NCBI GenBank assembly: GCA_025175895.1
Contig: CM046004.1
Coordinates: 48,411,359 to 48,475,358, forward strand
Source of the DNA: Wurfbainia villosa
Taxonomy: Eukaryota; Streptophyta; Magnoliopsida; Zingiberales; Zingiberaceae
DNA: 64,000 nucleotides
Direction: 5' to 3'
Below, piece after piece: positions 33,300-44,320 of this stretch. The stretch's first letter is position 1, and each line of letters begins with the position of its first letter. The notes below the pieces were generated by a model that worked only from the letters and a program-made list of their open reading frames with translations, ran no database searches and was not told the DNA's origin. Made by a program: the position numbers and the translations under genes.

Positions 33300-35830
33300 T
33301 GTAACTCCTGTAAAATTCCTAGCAATTTTACATGAATTTTTGAATGATTATAATGGGCTTTATGTGGGCTCTTTCAAAAATAAAAGAAAAGGAGCCAAAA
33401 AGGGATGCAAGGCCTCAGAATTGAACCCCAAACCTCTAGTAGATAGTTAAGCCCTAAAGATGCATCCAATAACCAGAAGCCCAGTAGTGTTGTACTATTA
33501 GAGGAATAAGCGAAATTATAGTTAGGGGTAAGGGAGACTAAGGGACACTTCAAGTGAATAAATAGGGGGAATGAGGAGACATGAGAAACCAAATTGTTTT
33601 TCTATCCTTCTCATCTTCTTCCTCACCGAACCCTAAGCTCCCCTTTTCATCTTTTTTTCAGAACTATCCAAGCAAGAAGAAGGCTAGGTTTGGCTTCCCT
33701 TAGGTTAACTTCAAACTAATAGCAAAGCGAAGGATGTAAGTATCCCCCTCACCTGCATACAAGAAGTTTTCGATTGATGTTATTGTGTCAATCCATTTAA
33801 AACCATTCGGCCAAGACCTTTGTTTGAGTTTTCCATGAAGATCCATGCCATATCTTGTTTGAACATGATAAAGATAGGATGCTAGATGGATTAGGTTAAG
33901 TGTTTGACCTTAAAAACCCCAAGGAGATTTCGGCCAAGACCAATATTTGTGCTCTCCATGAAAATAAATGCTATAACTTGTGTTAATATGAAGATGATAG
34001 ATGTCTAGATGAGTTTGGTTAAGTGGTTTATCCTCAACCTCCTCTAAAACACTCGGCCAAGTCCATCTAGACCCCTAAGGTGATTTTCTATGCCATGTTT
34101 TAGATGAGCTTAGGCTATGTTTTGATGCTAGATGAAGATAACATGTTCTATGCTAGGTTTTAAATGAGTTCATGCCATGTTTGATGGTAGAAGAAGATAA
34201 CATGTTCTATGCTATGTTATAGATAAGTTCATGGTATGTTTTGATGGTAGATGAAGATAACATGTTGTTGGCTAACCTATAGTTAAGTGGTTGAGCCTTA
34301 TGTCCTTTAAACCCATTCGGCCAAGACCCATTTAAGCCTAACATGTTATGATCTATAAATTACCATGTTATGTTTTGAATGTAGATATAGGTAACATGTG
34401 AAAGCTAAGCTAGATTTAAGAAATGGATCTTAGGTTGTCTTGGAACTCTCGGCCAAGGTTTATTTAAAACCCTAAGTGCCCTCCCATGTCATGCTTTATA
34501 TGTTAAAGAATTAACATGTGGTTAGTTAGACCATATATAAGTTGTTTGGTGTTTAAAACTTTGATAGAACTCCATGAAGTTTAGGTCATTCCATGTATAC
34601 CTGTTCATGATGTTTATGCCTTATGCCATGCTTATATGTGTGTGATGTTGTGATCATGTTATGCTCATTACCTTTTGATTATATGAATGTATGATGTGTT
34701 ATAAGGAAGGAACATGATGTGCATGAAAAGAAACATGATATGATATGAAGAAGAAATATGTTATGAAAGCCATATGATATATTATGAAGAAGAAATATGT
34801 TATGATATGAAGAAGAAAAATATGATATGCCATGATAAGGAACATGATATGTTTATGAAATGAAATATGATATGTTATGATAAGAAGCATGTATGTATTT
34901 TACTTTCTGCATGGCTTGTACCAGGACCCTAACAAGGTCCAGGGGTTGGGCTCCTAGATGCCCTAGGCCGACGATCATAAGTACGGGCTTAGGATGGGCC
35001 TCTATGTTATGTTTCCCCTAGGTCGACGGACATAGTACGAACCTAGTATGATGATGATGATGTGGTACAATGCCGGGCCCAATATGTTGAGATTTATGTT
35101 CAAATACCTATAATATATGTTTCGAAGAGCATCCTGCATATACCTTTATGTTATGCCTGCTTATGTCTATGATGTTATGTTTATGTTATGCCTGCTTATG
35201 TTCTATGATGTTATATTCATGTTATGCTTGCTTATGTCTATGATGTTATGTTTATGTTATGCCTGCTTATGTCTATGATATTATATTCATGTTATGCTTG
35301 CTTATGTCTATGATGTTATGTGTATGTTATGCCTGCTTATATTCTATGATGTTATATTCAAGTTATGCCTTCTTATGTCTTTGTATGTTTACATGTTATG
35401 ATTAGGTATGTTTTTTTGTGAGTAGGAAAGGATCTTACTAAGCCTATGTGCTTATAGTTTATGTTCCCTTGTACTGCAGATAAGGGTAAAGGGTGGCTAA
35501 ACTAATGGGAGCAGCAGGAGGGGCAAAGTGTGTGTGGTAGTGGCATGATGGAGGAGATCTGTTATGTTCTTTATGCATGTTTTCCCTAAGATGATTTAGT
35601 TTATGAATTTGAACTAAGTACAGTTTACGTATTGCTAATGATACACTTCTATGTTAAGAAGAAGTATCTATGAAATGACGATGCATGTTTATGTTTAAAA
35701 GAAAAAAAAAAAAGTCTAAAGTCTTTCACTGTAAGAAGTATAGGTAGTCTTCCGCTATAATGTAATGTATGTATGTATGGTCGCGTCACGCGCCACCCCT
35801 CCAGACCCCTGGGAAAGGGCAGGCGTGATA
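33300..35830 (+). repeat. 5' LTR of the chromovirus
   Basis: The LTR is 2531 bp, starting TGTAACTCC and ending GGCGTGATA (3' copy ends CATGACA). It contains three tandem arrays: 60-bp units with AGATGAAGATAACATGTTC (34090-34270), AT-rich GATATG/AAGAAGAAATATG units (34715-34895), and roughly 35-bp units with TTATGCCTGCTTATGTCTA (35145-35405). No promoter is called. Confidence 0.9.
35145..35405. repeat. 35-bp tandem array in chromovirus LTR
   Basis: Seven or so units of about 35 bp, with a higher-order pair in which TTCTATG and TCTATG variants alternate. The same array is in the 3' LTR at about 51445-51700. Confidence 0.8.
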
Positions 35831-36084
35831 GGTTGGTATCAGAGAAGATCTGCCTTTCCAGTACACACACATCAAGCTCCAAATCCTGCCGCTCCAAGTA
35901 AGAATTTATATGCCTACTTTATTTCTTTCATATATGATAACAATTGCCTCTAGCTTAATTATGCCTGAAAATATGTATGCCTGAAAATATGTAAGATAAT
36001 CTTATGCTAGCTTTTAGTTTAACCATGCATAGATAAATGAACGATAAACTTATACTAGCCTTACTCTAATATGTGAAGATAACC
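35831..36084 (+). other. Chromovirus primer site and leader
   Basis: TGGTATCAGAG at 35834 is the initiator tRNA-Met primer site, followed by about 240 bp without coding sequence. CTGAAAATATGTA is repeated at about 35966 and 35981. Confidence 0.85.
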
Positions 36085-37110
36085 ATGGCTGGGAGACGCA
36101 GTAGTAGGGCCGATGTGATAGCACCTCCACATGACCTTACGCATGTGGTTACTGAACTCCAGCGTCAAGTCACAGAGCAACAGCAAGTGATAAATTCCTT
36201 AATGAATCAGCGAGGAAACCCTACCGCCCCACCTGTGGGCCCTGGCCCGATGGTTCGACAGGAAGCTTACCTGATCCAGTGGCAGAGGCTGAAGTCGAAA
36301 AATTACTCTGGTACTGGTGAACCATGGAATGCCCAGGCCTGGTTCAAGACAGTGGAAAGCATTGTGGAGCTACTGGACTGGCCCGAATGCGAGAAGATTA
36401 AGTGTGTGTCATTCTGCCTTTCGGGAGATGCTCGAATGTGGTGGGAACGGGTTAAAGCAAAGAGGCAAGTAAATCAGATGAGATGGACGGACTTCGAGTA
36501 TGAATTTTTCGAAGAATTCTTCCATATGAAGGTGACAAACAAGCATTACGATGAGTTCACTGGGTTCCGACAAGGTGACCTATCAGTCAGTGAAGCCGTG
36601 AAGAGATTCAACCGACTCGCACGCCTATGCCCAGAGTTGGTCAGCACGGAAAGAGAAAGGGTCAGACTCATGCTGAAGATGCTCCGACCCAAAATAGCTC
36701 TGAACGTGGCCAGTGGAGTTCATAGACCGCAGACCGCAGAGGAGTTGTTCAGTAGTGCCTTCATTACCGAGCATTATCTGAACAATATTAACCAGCAAAG
36801 GAAGGCACTGAGTGAAGGCAGGAGTCAAGCTTAGTCAGGAGGTCAGAGAAACCAGAGTATTTGGAAAGGGAACAACACTGGCAAGAGAAAACAATGAGAG
36901 GACTCTAAAGGTGGTCCAGCAAACAAACAACCCAAGATCCCTCTGTGTGCTACATGCGGGAAGATACATCCTGGAGTATGCTACCGAGGCACAAATAGAT
37001 GTTATAACTATGGACGGGAATGACATAGAGTAAAGGACTGCCCTATTCAGGTTTAGGTACCTCCTCAGTAGTATGCCCAGTACAGGAGTGCTCCTCCATA
37101 GCTACACCAG
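36085..37110 (+). pseudogene. Chromovirus gag
   Basis: The frame from ATG 36085 (MAGRRSSRAD; an ATG 12 bp upstream is also in frame) has an N-terminal coiled segment (LQRQVTEQQQVINSL) and the retrotransposon gag domain (FKTVESIVELLDWPECEKIK, FCLSGDARMWWE, FEEFFHMK). A TAG at 36832 ends it. A degraded zinc-knuckle region follows in other frames: CATCGKIHPGVC, then CYNYGRE and KDCP around 36945-37045. Intact relatives have CCHC here. Confidence 0.9.
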
Positions 37111-37880
37111 ATGCAGGCTGCAATCGAAGGTACCCCGATCAGTCAAGGGAGATTGGAAGCCCAACCAGTTATGACAGATGCTAGGGTATTCTCTCTCACC
37201 CAAGAAGATGTGGAGAACGCTTCTACGGTTGTCACAGGTCAGATATTTATTTTTTGTCAGCATGATACTACATTATTTGATACTGGGCAACACATTCGTT
37301 TGTTTCTACACCCTTCACTAGAAAGATAGACATGCCGCCACAAGCTTTGGATCGCAAGTTCTTAACCACTCTGCCCTCGGGAGAAGTAATGCCCTCCACT
37401 CATATGCTGCGAGCCGCACCCATCAGAATCGCAGACAGAGAACTCTACTGTGATCTGATAGTGCTCGACATGCAGGATTATGATGTCATACTGGGCATGG
37501 ATTTCTTAAGCAAGTACAGTGCTTTGATCGAGTGTCGTAAAAGAAAAGTGGTCTTTGAGCCGGAGGCAGAACCTATGTTTGAATTTATTGGAGAGCTAAG
37601 GAGAAGAATCGATAAATTTCTATCAGCTCTACAAGTGTGCATGATGTTAGACAGTGGGTGCACTGGGTTTCTAGCACATGTGGTTGATACAAGTCAAGCT
37701 GAGGACCAGAAGCTAGAAGATATCAGAGTTGTATGCAACTACCCAGAGGTATTCCCAGATGAACTACCAGGGTTAGCCCCAGATAGAGAAATCGAATTTG
37801 AGATCGAATTGATTCCTGGTACAAACCTGATCTCTAAAGCACCTTACCGTATGGCGCTGGCTAAATTGAAGGAACTTTAG
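37111..37880 (+). pseudogene. Chromovirus protease and start of RT
   Basis: The aspartic protease active site reads LFDTGQ in the frame ending at 37329. A frameshift leads to the frame 37332-37880, with LDMQDYDVILGMDFLSKY (the flap and C-terminal part). RT begins FPDELPGLAPDREIEFEIELIPG and is ended by a TAG at 37878. Confidence 0.88.
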
Positions 37881-38360
37881 GGACAACTATAGGAGTTACT
37901 CGACAAGGGACTTATTCCCCCAAGTCGCTCTCCATGGGGAGCTCCAGTGCTGTTGGTGAAGAAGAAAGATGGGTCTATGCGAATGTGCATAGACTACCGA
38001 GTGCTGAATAATGTGACGATCAAGAATCGGTACCCTCTACCACAGATTGATGACCTATTTGACCAGTTAAAGGGTGCCACCGTCTTCTCTAAGATTGACC
38101 TGAGGTCTGGCTATCATCAAGTAAAAGTGAAATCAGAGGATATACCAAAGATGACCTTCCAACCAAGATACGGACATTACGAGTTCGTAGTTATGCCCTT
38201 CGGAGTGACGAATGCACCTGCTCTGTTCATGGATTTGATGAATCAGGTATTCTCGGCATTTCTCAAAAAATTTGTAATCGTTTTCATCGACGATATACTG
38301 ATATATTCGAGAACCCCCAAAGAGCACGCAGAACACTTGGAGATGGTATTATAGATTCTT
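37881..38360 (+). pseudogene. Chromovirus reverse transcriptase core
   Basis: LLVKKKDGSMRMCIDYR, PLPQIDDLFDQL, FSKIDLRSGYHQVKV, YEFVVMPFGVTNAPA and the intact catalytic FIDDILIYS are all present, so the active residues survive. A TAG at 38352 closes the frame before the thumb region. Confidence 0.92.
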
Positions 38361-39617
38361 CGGGAAAAGCAGTTGTATGCAAAGTTCTCCAAATGTGAAT
38401 TCTGGCTCAATCAAGTATCATTTTTGGGTCATGTTATATCCAAGCACGGAGTGATGGTAGACCCTATAAAGATTGAAGTTGTGAGTAACTGGAACCGACC
38501 AAAGAATGCCAACGAAATCAGAAGCTTTCTTGAGCTAGCAAGATACTACAGGAAGTTTGTAGAGAACTTCTCTATAATTGCAGCCCCTATGATAGTCCTC
38601 ACCAGAAAGAACAAAAAGTATGAATGGACGGACGCCTGCGAGAAGAGTTTCACAGAATTGAAAAGGAGACTGACCAACACTCCAATCCTTGCTCTTCCGG
38701 ACAGTAATGAAGGCTTCGACATGTACAACGACGCTTCCATGTTGGGACTCGGAGCTGTACTCATGCAGAATGGCAAGGTCATTGCCTACGCCTCTAGGAA
38801 ACCCAAAGAACATGAAAGGAATTATCCCACTCATGATCTAGAGTTAGCAGTCGTGGTCTTTACTCTAAAAACATGGAGGCATTATCTATATGGAGCTCAG
38901 TATAGGATTTATACAGACCACCAGAGTCTGAAATATTTCTTCACACAGAAGGTCCTGAAAATGAGACAACGTAGATGGCTCGAGCTCGTCAAGGATTATG
39001 ACTGCGAGATCTTCTACCATCCAGGAAAAGCGAACAAGGTGGCTGATGCACTCAGCAGGAAGTCCTGCGCCACCTTAATGTCTCTATCAGTATTATCTCG
39101 TCCCTTAGAAAAGGAAATTATGCGTTACGGGGTTGAAATCATTTTCGGACAGCTCTCGACCATGACGATAGCACCGACGCAGTTCGACGATATATTGGAA
39201 AAGCAAACCCGTGACCCGAGCATTCAGAGGATCAAGCAAGAGGTCCTAGGAGGAAAGGATGATGGGTTCCGTATCTCTGATAGTGGGATACTCTATCTCA
39301 GGGACCGCTTGTGTATTCCCGATGAACCTAAATTACGGAAGAAGATATTTGAGGAAGCACACGGAACTCCTTATGCGATGCATCCTGGAATCACCAAGAT
39401 GTACGAAGACCTGAAAAGAAAATTTTGGTGGTTCGGAATGAAAAGAGATGTGGCTCAGTATGTCAGTACCTGCCAGACCTGCCAGAGGCCTGGAGGAACA
39501 CTGCAGCCGATCCAGATTCCAGAATGGAAATGGGAGGATATTTCTATGGATTTCATCTCAGTATTGCCCAAGACGATAAACGGATATGATGCTATATGGG
39601 TAATTATGGAAGATTGA
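38361..39617 (+). pseudogene. Chromovirus RT thumb, RNase H and integrase N-terminus
   Basis: The 414-codon frame contains FSKCEFWLNQVSFLGHVIS and an RNase H with YNDASMLGLGAVLMQ, LELAVVVFTLKTWRHYLYG and TDHQSL. The integrase zinc region follows (HGTPYAMHPGITKMY ... CQTCQR, HHCC). The first integrase Asp lies in DISMDFISVLP. A TGA at 39615 ends it. Confidence 0.92.
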
Positions 39618-40144
39618 TGAAGTCTGCCCATTTCTTAGCCATCAAGATGACCTATTCGACTAAGCAACTGGCTTAATTATATGCTAAGGAAATTATCAAA
39701 TTACATGAAATTCCTAAGACCATCATTTCTGACAGAGATGGTCACTTTATTTCCCATTTCTGGGAATGTGTTCAGAAGGCCCTTGGCACGAAGCTATTAT
39801 TCAGTACTGCCTTCCATCCTCAGACGGACGGACAGACCGAAAGGGTAAATTAAGTACTGGAGGATATGTTACAAGCTTGCACCTTGGATTTCAAAGGGAG
39901 CTGGTGCCGATACTTATGCTTGGCAGAATTCTCCTACAACAATAGCTACCAAGCTACTATTGGAATGGCGCCCTACGAGGCTCTATACGGGAGGAAATGT
40001 AGATCTCCTATATGCTGGTACAAGGGTGGTGAAAAGAAGGGGATGGGACTCCAGACAGACTTCATTGACGACACCACCTGAGCTATACAGAACATCCGCC
40101 AAAGAATTGAGACTGCTCAGAGCCGGCAAAAGAGCTATGCAAAT
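39618..40144 (+). pseudogene. Chromovirus integrase core
   Basis: Translated across stops, the region gives HFLAIKMTYSTKQLA, TIISDRDGHFISHFWE (second catalytic Asp) and HPQTDGQTERVN (catalytic Glu). YNNSYQATIGMAPYEALYG follows at 39866-40060. TAA codons at about 39676 and 39853 and a frameshift near 40015 inactivate it. Confidence 0.88.
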
Positions 40145-40624
40145 ATGCGACGTAGACTGTTAGAATTTGAAGTCGGGGATCTGGTATTCCTCAAAGTGGC
40201 CCCTATGAAGGGAGTGATGAGATTTGGAAGGAAGGGTAAGCTGAGTCCACGCTACGTGGGACCATATCCGATATTGAAGAGAGTTGGCAAGGTAGCTTAC
40301 GAGCTAGATCTGCCTCAAGAGATGTCGGCTATTCACAACGTGTTCCACGTTTCGATGCTCAAGAAGTGCATTTCCATTACGGACCAAGTGATCAAGCCAC
40401 AAACAGTGCAAGTTCAAGAGGACCTGAGTTATGAAAGTCGGCCTATCCAGATATTAGACCGAGAAGTCAAGAGGCTAAGGAATAAAGAGGTGCCCTTAGT
40501 AAAGGTCATGTGGCAAAATCAACGGTACGAAGAAGCTAACTGGGAACGGGAGGAGGACAAGAAACAGAACTACCCGGAATTGTTCTAAGCTTCGAGGATG
40601 AAACTTTTAAAAGGTATGAAGGAT
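40145..40624 (+). pseudogene. Integrase C-terminus with chromodomain-like tail, and polypurine region
   Basis: The 147-codon frame carries the GPY/F module (GKLSPRYVGPYPILKRVG, FHVSMLKKC). It ends YESRPIQILDREVKRLRNK and VKVMWQNQRYEEANWE...YPELF, the short chromodomain-like tail of Tekay/Del chromoviruses, thought to guide insertion to heterochromatin. The purine-rich AAAAGGTATGAAGGA just before 40625 is probably a decayed polypurine tract. Confidence 0.9.
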
Positions 40625-40947
40625 TGTAATGCTCGTAAAATTCCTATCAATTTTACAAGAATTTTTTCATGATTATAATGGGCTTTATGTGGGGTCTTTG
40701 AAAAATAAAAGAAAAGGAGCCAAAAAGGGATGCAAGGCCTAGGAATTGAACCCCAAACCTCTAGTAGATAGCTAAGCCCTAAAGATGCATCGATTAACCA
40801 GAAGCCCAGTAGGGTTGTACTATTAGAGGAATATAAGAAATTATAGTTAGGAGTATGGGAGACTAAGGGACACTTCAAGTGAATAAATAGGGGGAATGAG
40901 GAGACATGAGTAACCAAATTGTTTTTCTCTCCTTCTCATCTTCTTCC

Positions 40948-43149
40948 TGTTGGGAATTGCTTCGGAGGCTCATTTGCTCCCATGTCCCCGGATTAAAATT
41001 TTCACTAATGAAAGAACTAATCCAGATGGGATGAGTTTCCTTAGCACAACCTATTCATCGTCGAGCTAACAACTTGAGTGATCGCTTGAACAAACTAGTT
41101 GTTCAAGCAACACAACTCTTCTAGTTGGTTAGCCGCGGAAGAGACGACGGATGGATCGCCGGTTTTTGTGTTTGTCTTCAGGGTCCATGATTATACAAAA
41201 TATATACAAATGCACACTTGTATAATCAACACATAAAAGAACATGTTAAGATCAGAAAATAAAGTTGTAAAACTTTTATACCTCACGATCTTCTACTGTA
41301 TGTCCTATCCTCCTCGTGGACGTTGTGTGGGCGAAGATCCTCCACGAGTAGAAGCCTCCTAGATCACGTTCTTCCCGTCCTTGTTCGTTGTGAACAAAGA
41401 GAAGAACCAAACAAAACTCCTTCTCCTTTCTAGAACCGGCCACCAAACCAAGGAGCTCGATGTAACCGCCGACCAAGGAGTGAATTCTTGAGCACCGGCC
41501 AACCTTGAAGCAATGTTGCCGCCAGCCACCAAGATGTTGGAGAAGTGCCGGCCACCAAGGGAATGGAGAACCGCCGGCCACCAAGGAGAAAAGGATGAAG
41601 GGAAGAGCACCGGCAATGGATGAGAAGAGGATGAGGGGCGCCGGCCAAAACCCTAGGGAGAACCAAGATTGCCGCCCACTTCTAGCCGCCCAAAACCCTT
41701 GCTCCTCTAGGGTTTGTTGCCGCCAACTTTTAGATGAGCAAACCCCTAATTTCCAATCACTTTCTTGCCGCCCAAGCCTAAGCCCTCTATTTATAGAATT
41801 GGGCTTAAGCCTCCTTTAATCTCCACCGTCGGATCTAGGGATTTAATCTCCACCGTCGGATCTAGGGTTTTATCCCAACCGTCGGATCTAGGGTTTCATC
41901 CCAACCGTCGGATCTAGGGTTTCATCCCAACAGTCGGATCTAGTGTTTCCTCCCAACCATCGGATCTAGGGATTTAATCCCAACCATCGGTTCTAGGGTT
42001 TCATCTCAACCGTCGGATCTAGAGATTTAATCTCAACCGTCGGTTCTAGGGTTTCATCCCAACCGTCGGATCTAGAGATTTAATCTCAACCGTTGGATCT
42101 AGGGTTTCATCCCAACCGTTAGATCTAGGGATTTAATCCCAACCGTCGGTTTTAGAGAGTTAATCTCAACTGTCGGTTCTAGGGATTTAATCCCAACCGT
42201 TGGTTTTAGAGTTTTATTTTACATCCTTGGATCTAGGCTTCATGAGGATTATGTTAGGCTACGATAGGGACCATAAGGAGGAGCTGGATCTTGGCCACCA
42301 GATGGATCGGAACCACACAAACTTGATCCATCAATGATGTTCCATTCCACTAGAGGATCATCATTGAACTACCTCACCAACCCCCATAAATTAATATGAG
42401 CTTCATATATTATTTGTACATCCATCTCCTCGTGTTTAAGATATCGAATGTTCGTCAATTAATTGATTTACTGACCATCAATTAATTAACATCTAACTCC
42501 TCGAGTAGTACCACTCAACCTTATCATCATGTTGACTAAGTCAACTAGCTGGGTTTACATGATGAACCTTATGAGCTCCTCATGGGGACATCATCAACCT
42601 AATATATAGGACACAGTTTCCTCCTATAATCAACGACACACCATGTAAATAATATCATTTCCTAACTTACCGGGCATATTGATTTAATCCATCTAAATAT
42701 CACTCTTCGATAAATCAAAGAAATAAATACTAAGTACATCTGCCCGTTATTATATCAGGATTAAGAGCATGTACAACATAATATCCGAGGTCCGATTCAA
42801 TTATGTAGTCAGCAATAATTTGAATCACCTCTATGTCGGTCCTGCTCAATACACCTAAGTGTACTAGTGTAACTCTATGTTCAAGACAAAACAATACCAA
42901 GCTACACTACAACAATGCCAATGGTTTGTCCAAAATCATCTTGGTTGTGAGCCTCTACTTATATTCTACAAGGGACTGATAACATGATCTTCTGTGCCAC
43001 ACCAAGCACTATGTTATCTACAATGTAAAATATTAGACTATATTCACACATATAATAAATATAAAGTGCAAACAATGATCATGTGATTCTTATTTCAAAA
43101 TAAAAATGTTCATACAAAAAGAGCTAGCCTTTCAGTATACATTCCAACA
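40948..43149 (-). repeat. 3' LTR of element D
   Basis: The LTR is 2202 bp. A TATTTATA box complement lies at 41789-41796 (TATAAATA on the minus strand), and the minisatellite at about 41815-42225 is upstream of it. In the first 180 bp it differs from its partner at about nine positions by eye. Confidence 0.92.
41815..42225. repeat. 26-27 bp minisatellite in D left LTR
   Basis: About fifteen units of 26 or 27 bp. The variants end TAGGGTTTCATCCC (26 bp) or TAGAGATTTAATCTC (27 bp). The array at 48588-48995 in the partner LTR has the same order of variants, so it was duplicated with the LTR at insertion. Confidence 0.88.
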
Positions 43150-44320
43150 ATCTCCCACTTATACTAAAAGACTATGCTGTCATCACACTGCCATACATCT
43201 GATCCCCATGTCCTCCACATGCCTATCAAACGCTTTCGCTGGAAGGGCCATAGTGAATGGATCCGCCAGGTTATCCTCTGATGCAATCTTGGCGACAGCT
43301 ACTTCTCCTCGCTTTACGATTTCTCGTATTAGGTGGTACATGCGCTCTATGTATTTACTTGCCTTATGGGCTCGTGGTTCCTTCGAATTTGCAACTGCAC
43401 CATTGTTAAATTGTGATAGATTTGATCAAACCAGGAATCACATCCAAGTCCATCAAGAAGTTCCTGAGCCATACAGCTTCCTTGGCTGCCACATACTCAG
43501 CTTCCATGGTAGAGTCTGCCACGCATTTCTGCATGACACTCCTCCATACTATGGCTCCACCTCCAAAAGTAAACACAAACCCCGAGGTAGACTTACTGTT
43601 GTCTCTATCTGATTGGAAATCTGAATCTGTGTAACCCACAGGGACTAATTGATCTGCCCAGTAAACCAGCATATAATCCCTAGTCCTTCTCAGGTACTTC
43701 AATATATGCTTTACCGCTGTCCAATGCCCTTGTCCAGGATTACTCTGATATCTGCTAACCATGCCCACGACAAAGCAGATATCTGGTCTCGTACATAGCA
43801 TAGCATACATGAGGCTTCCTACTGCCGAAGCATAAGGAACCGCCTTCATCTCCTCTATCTCCTTTGATGTTTTCGGACACATCTCTTTAGATAAAGGAAC
43901 TCCATGCCTAAAAGGTAGAAAACCTTTCTTGGAGTTTTGCATGTTAAAACGAGCAAGGATAGTGTCAATGTATAAAGCTTGAGATAAGCACAACATTCTT
44001 TTCTTGCGATCCCTTGTTACTTTGATCCCAAGAATGTGTCCCACTTCTCCCAAGTCCTTCATGTCAAACTGTTTGGACAACCATACCCTTACGTCTGATA
44101 ACACTTTGATATTGTTGCCAACTAAAAAAATATCATCTACGTATAGTACAAGAAACACCACTATGTTTCCATCACATCTCTTATATACACAAGGCTTATC
44201 CGGACTTTGAATAAATCCATATGACTGGATTACCTCATCAAAGCGGATGTTCCAAGATCTAGAAGCTTGCTTCAATCCATAAATGGACCGATTAAGCTTA
44301 CATACAAGATGCTCTTTGCC
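43150..44320 (-). pseudogene. RT C-terminal half and RNase H of element D
   Basis: The 289-codon frame 43406-44275 contains FLVLYVDDIFLVGNN (intact YVDD), FDMKDLGEVGHILGIK, MYAMLCTRPDICF, YLRRTRDYMLVY and RNase H STSGFVFTFGGGAIVW and DSTMEAEYVAA. A small deletion near 43410 breaks the RNase H end (IPGLIKSITI). A single nonsense change (TAA in IA*GKEHL) at about 44321 separates it from the upstream frame. Confidence 0.92.

Noticed and set aside
34699..34890. Hydrophobic His/Phe-rich frame (also 51001-51192)
   Set aside because: Product of the AT-rich ATGATATG array in the chromovirus LTR.
41276..41819. Frames of about 80-100 codons in the D LTR (also 48022-48589, 11352-11885 and 17819-18339)
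   Set aside because: They fall in the transcribed R/U5-like part of LTRs, occur in several frames at once and match no protein.
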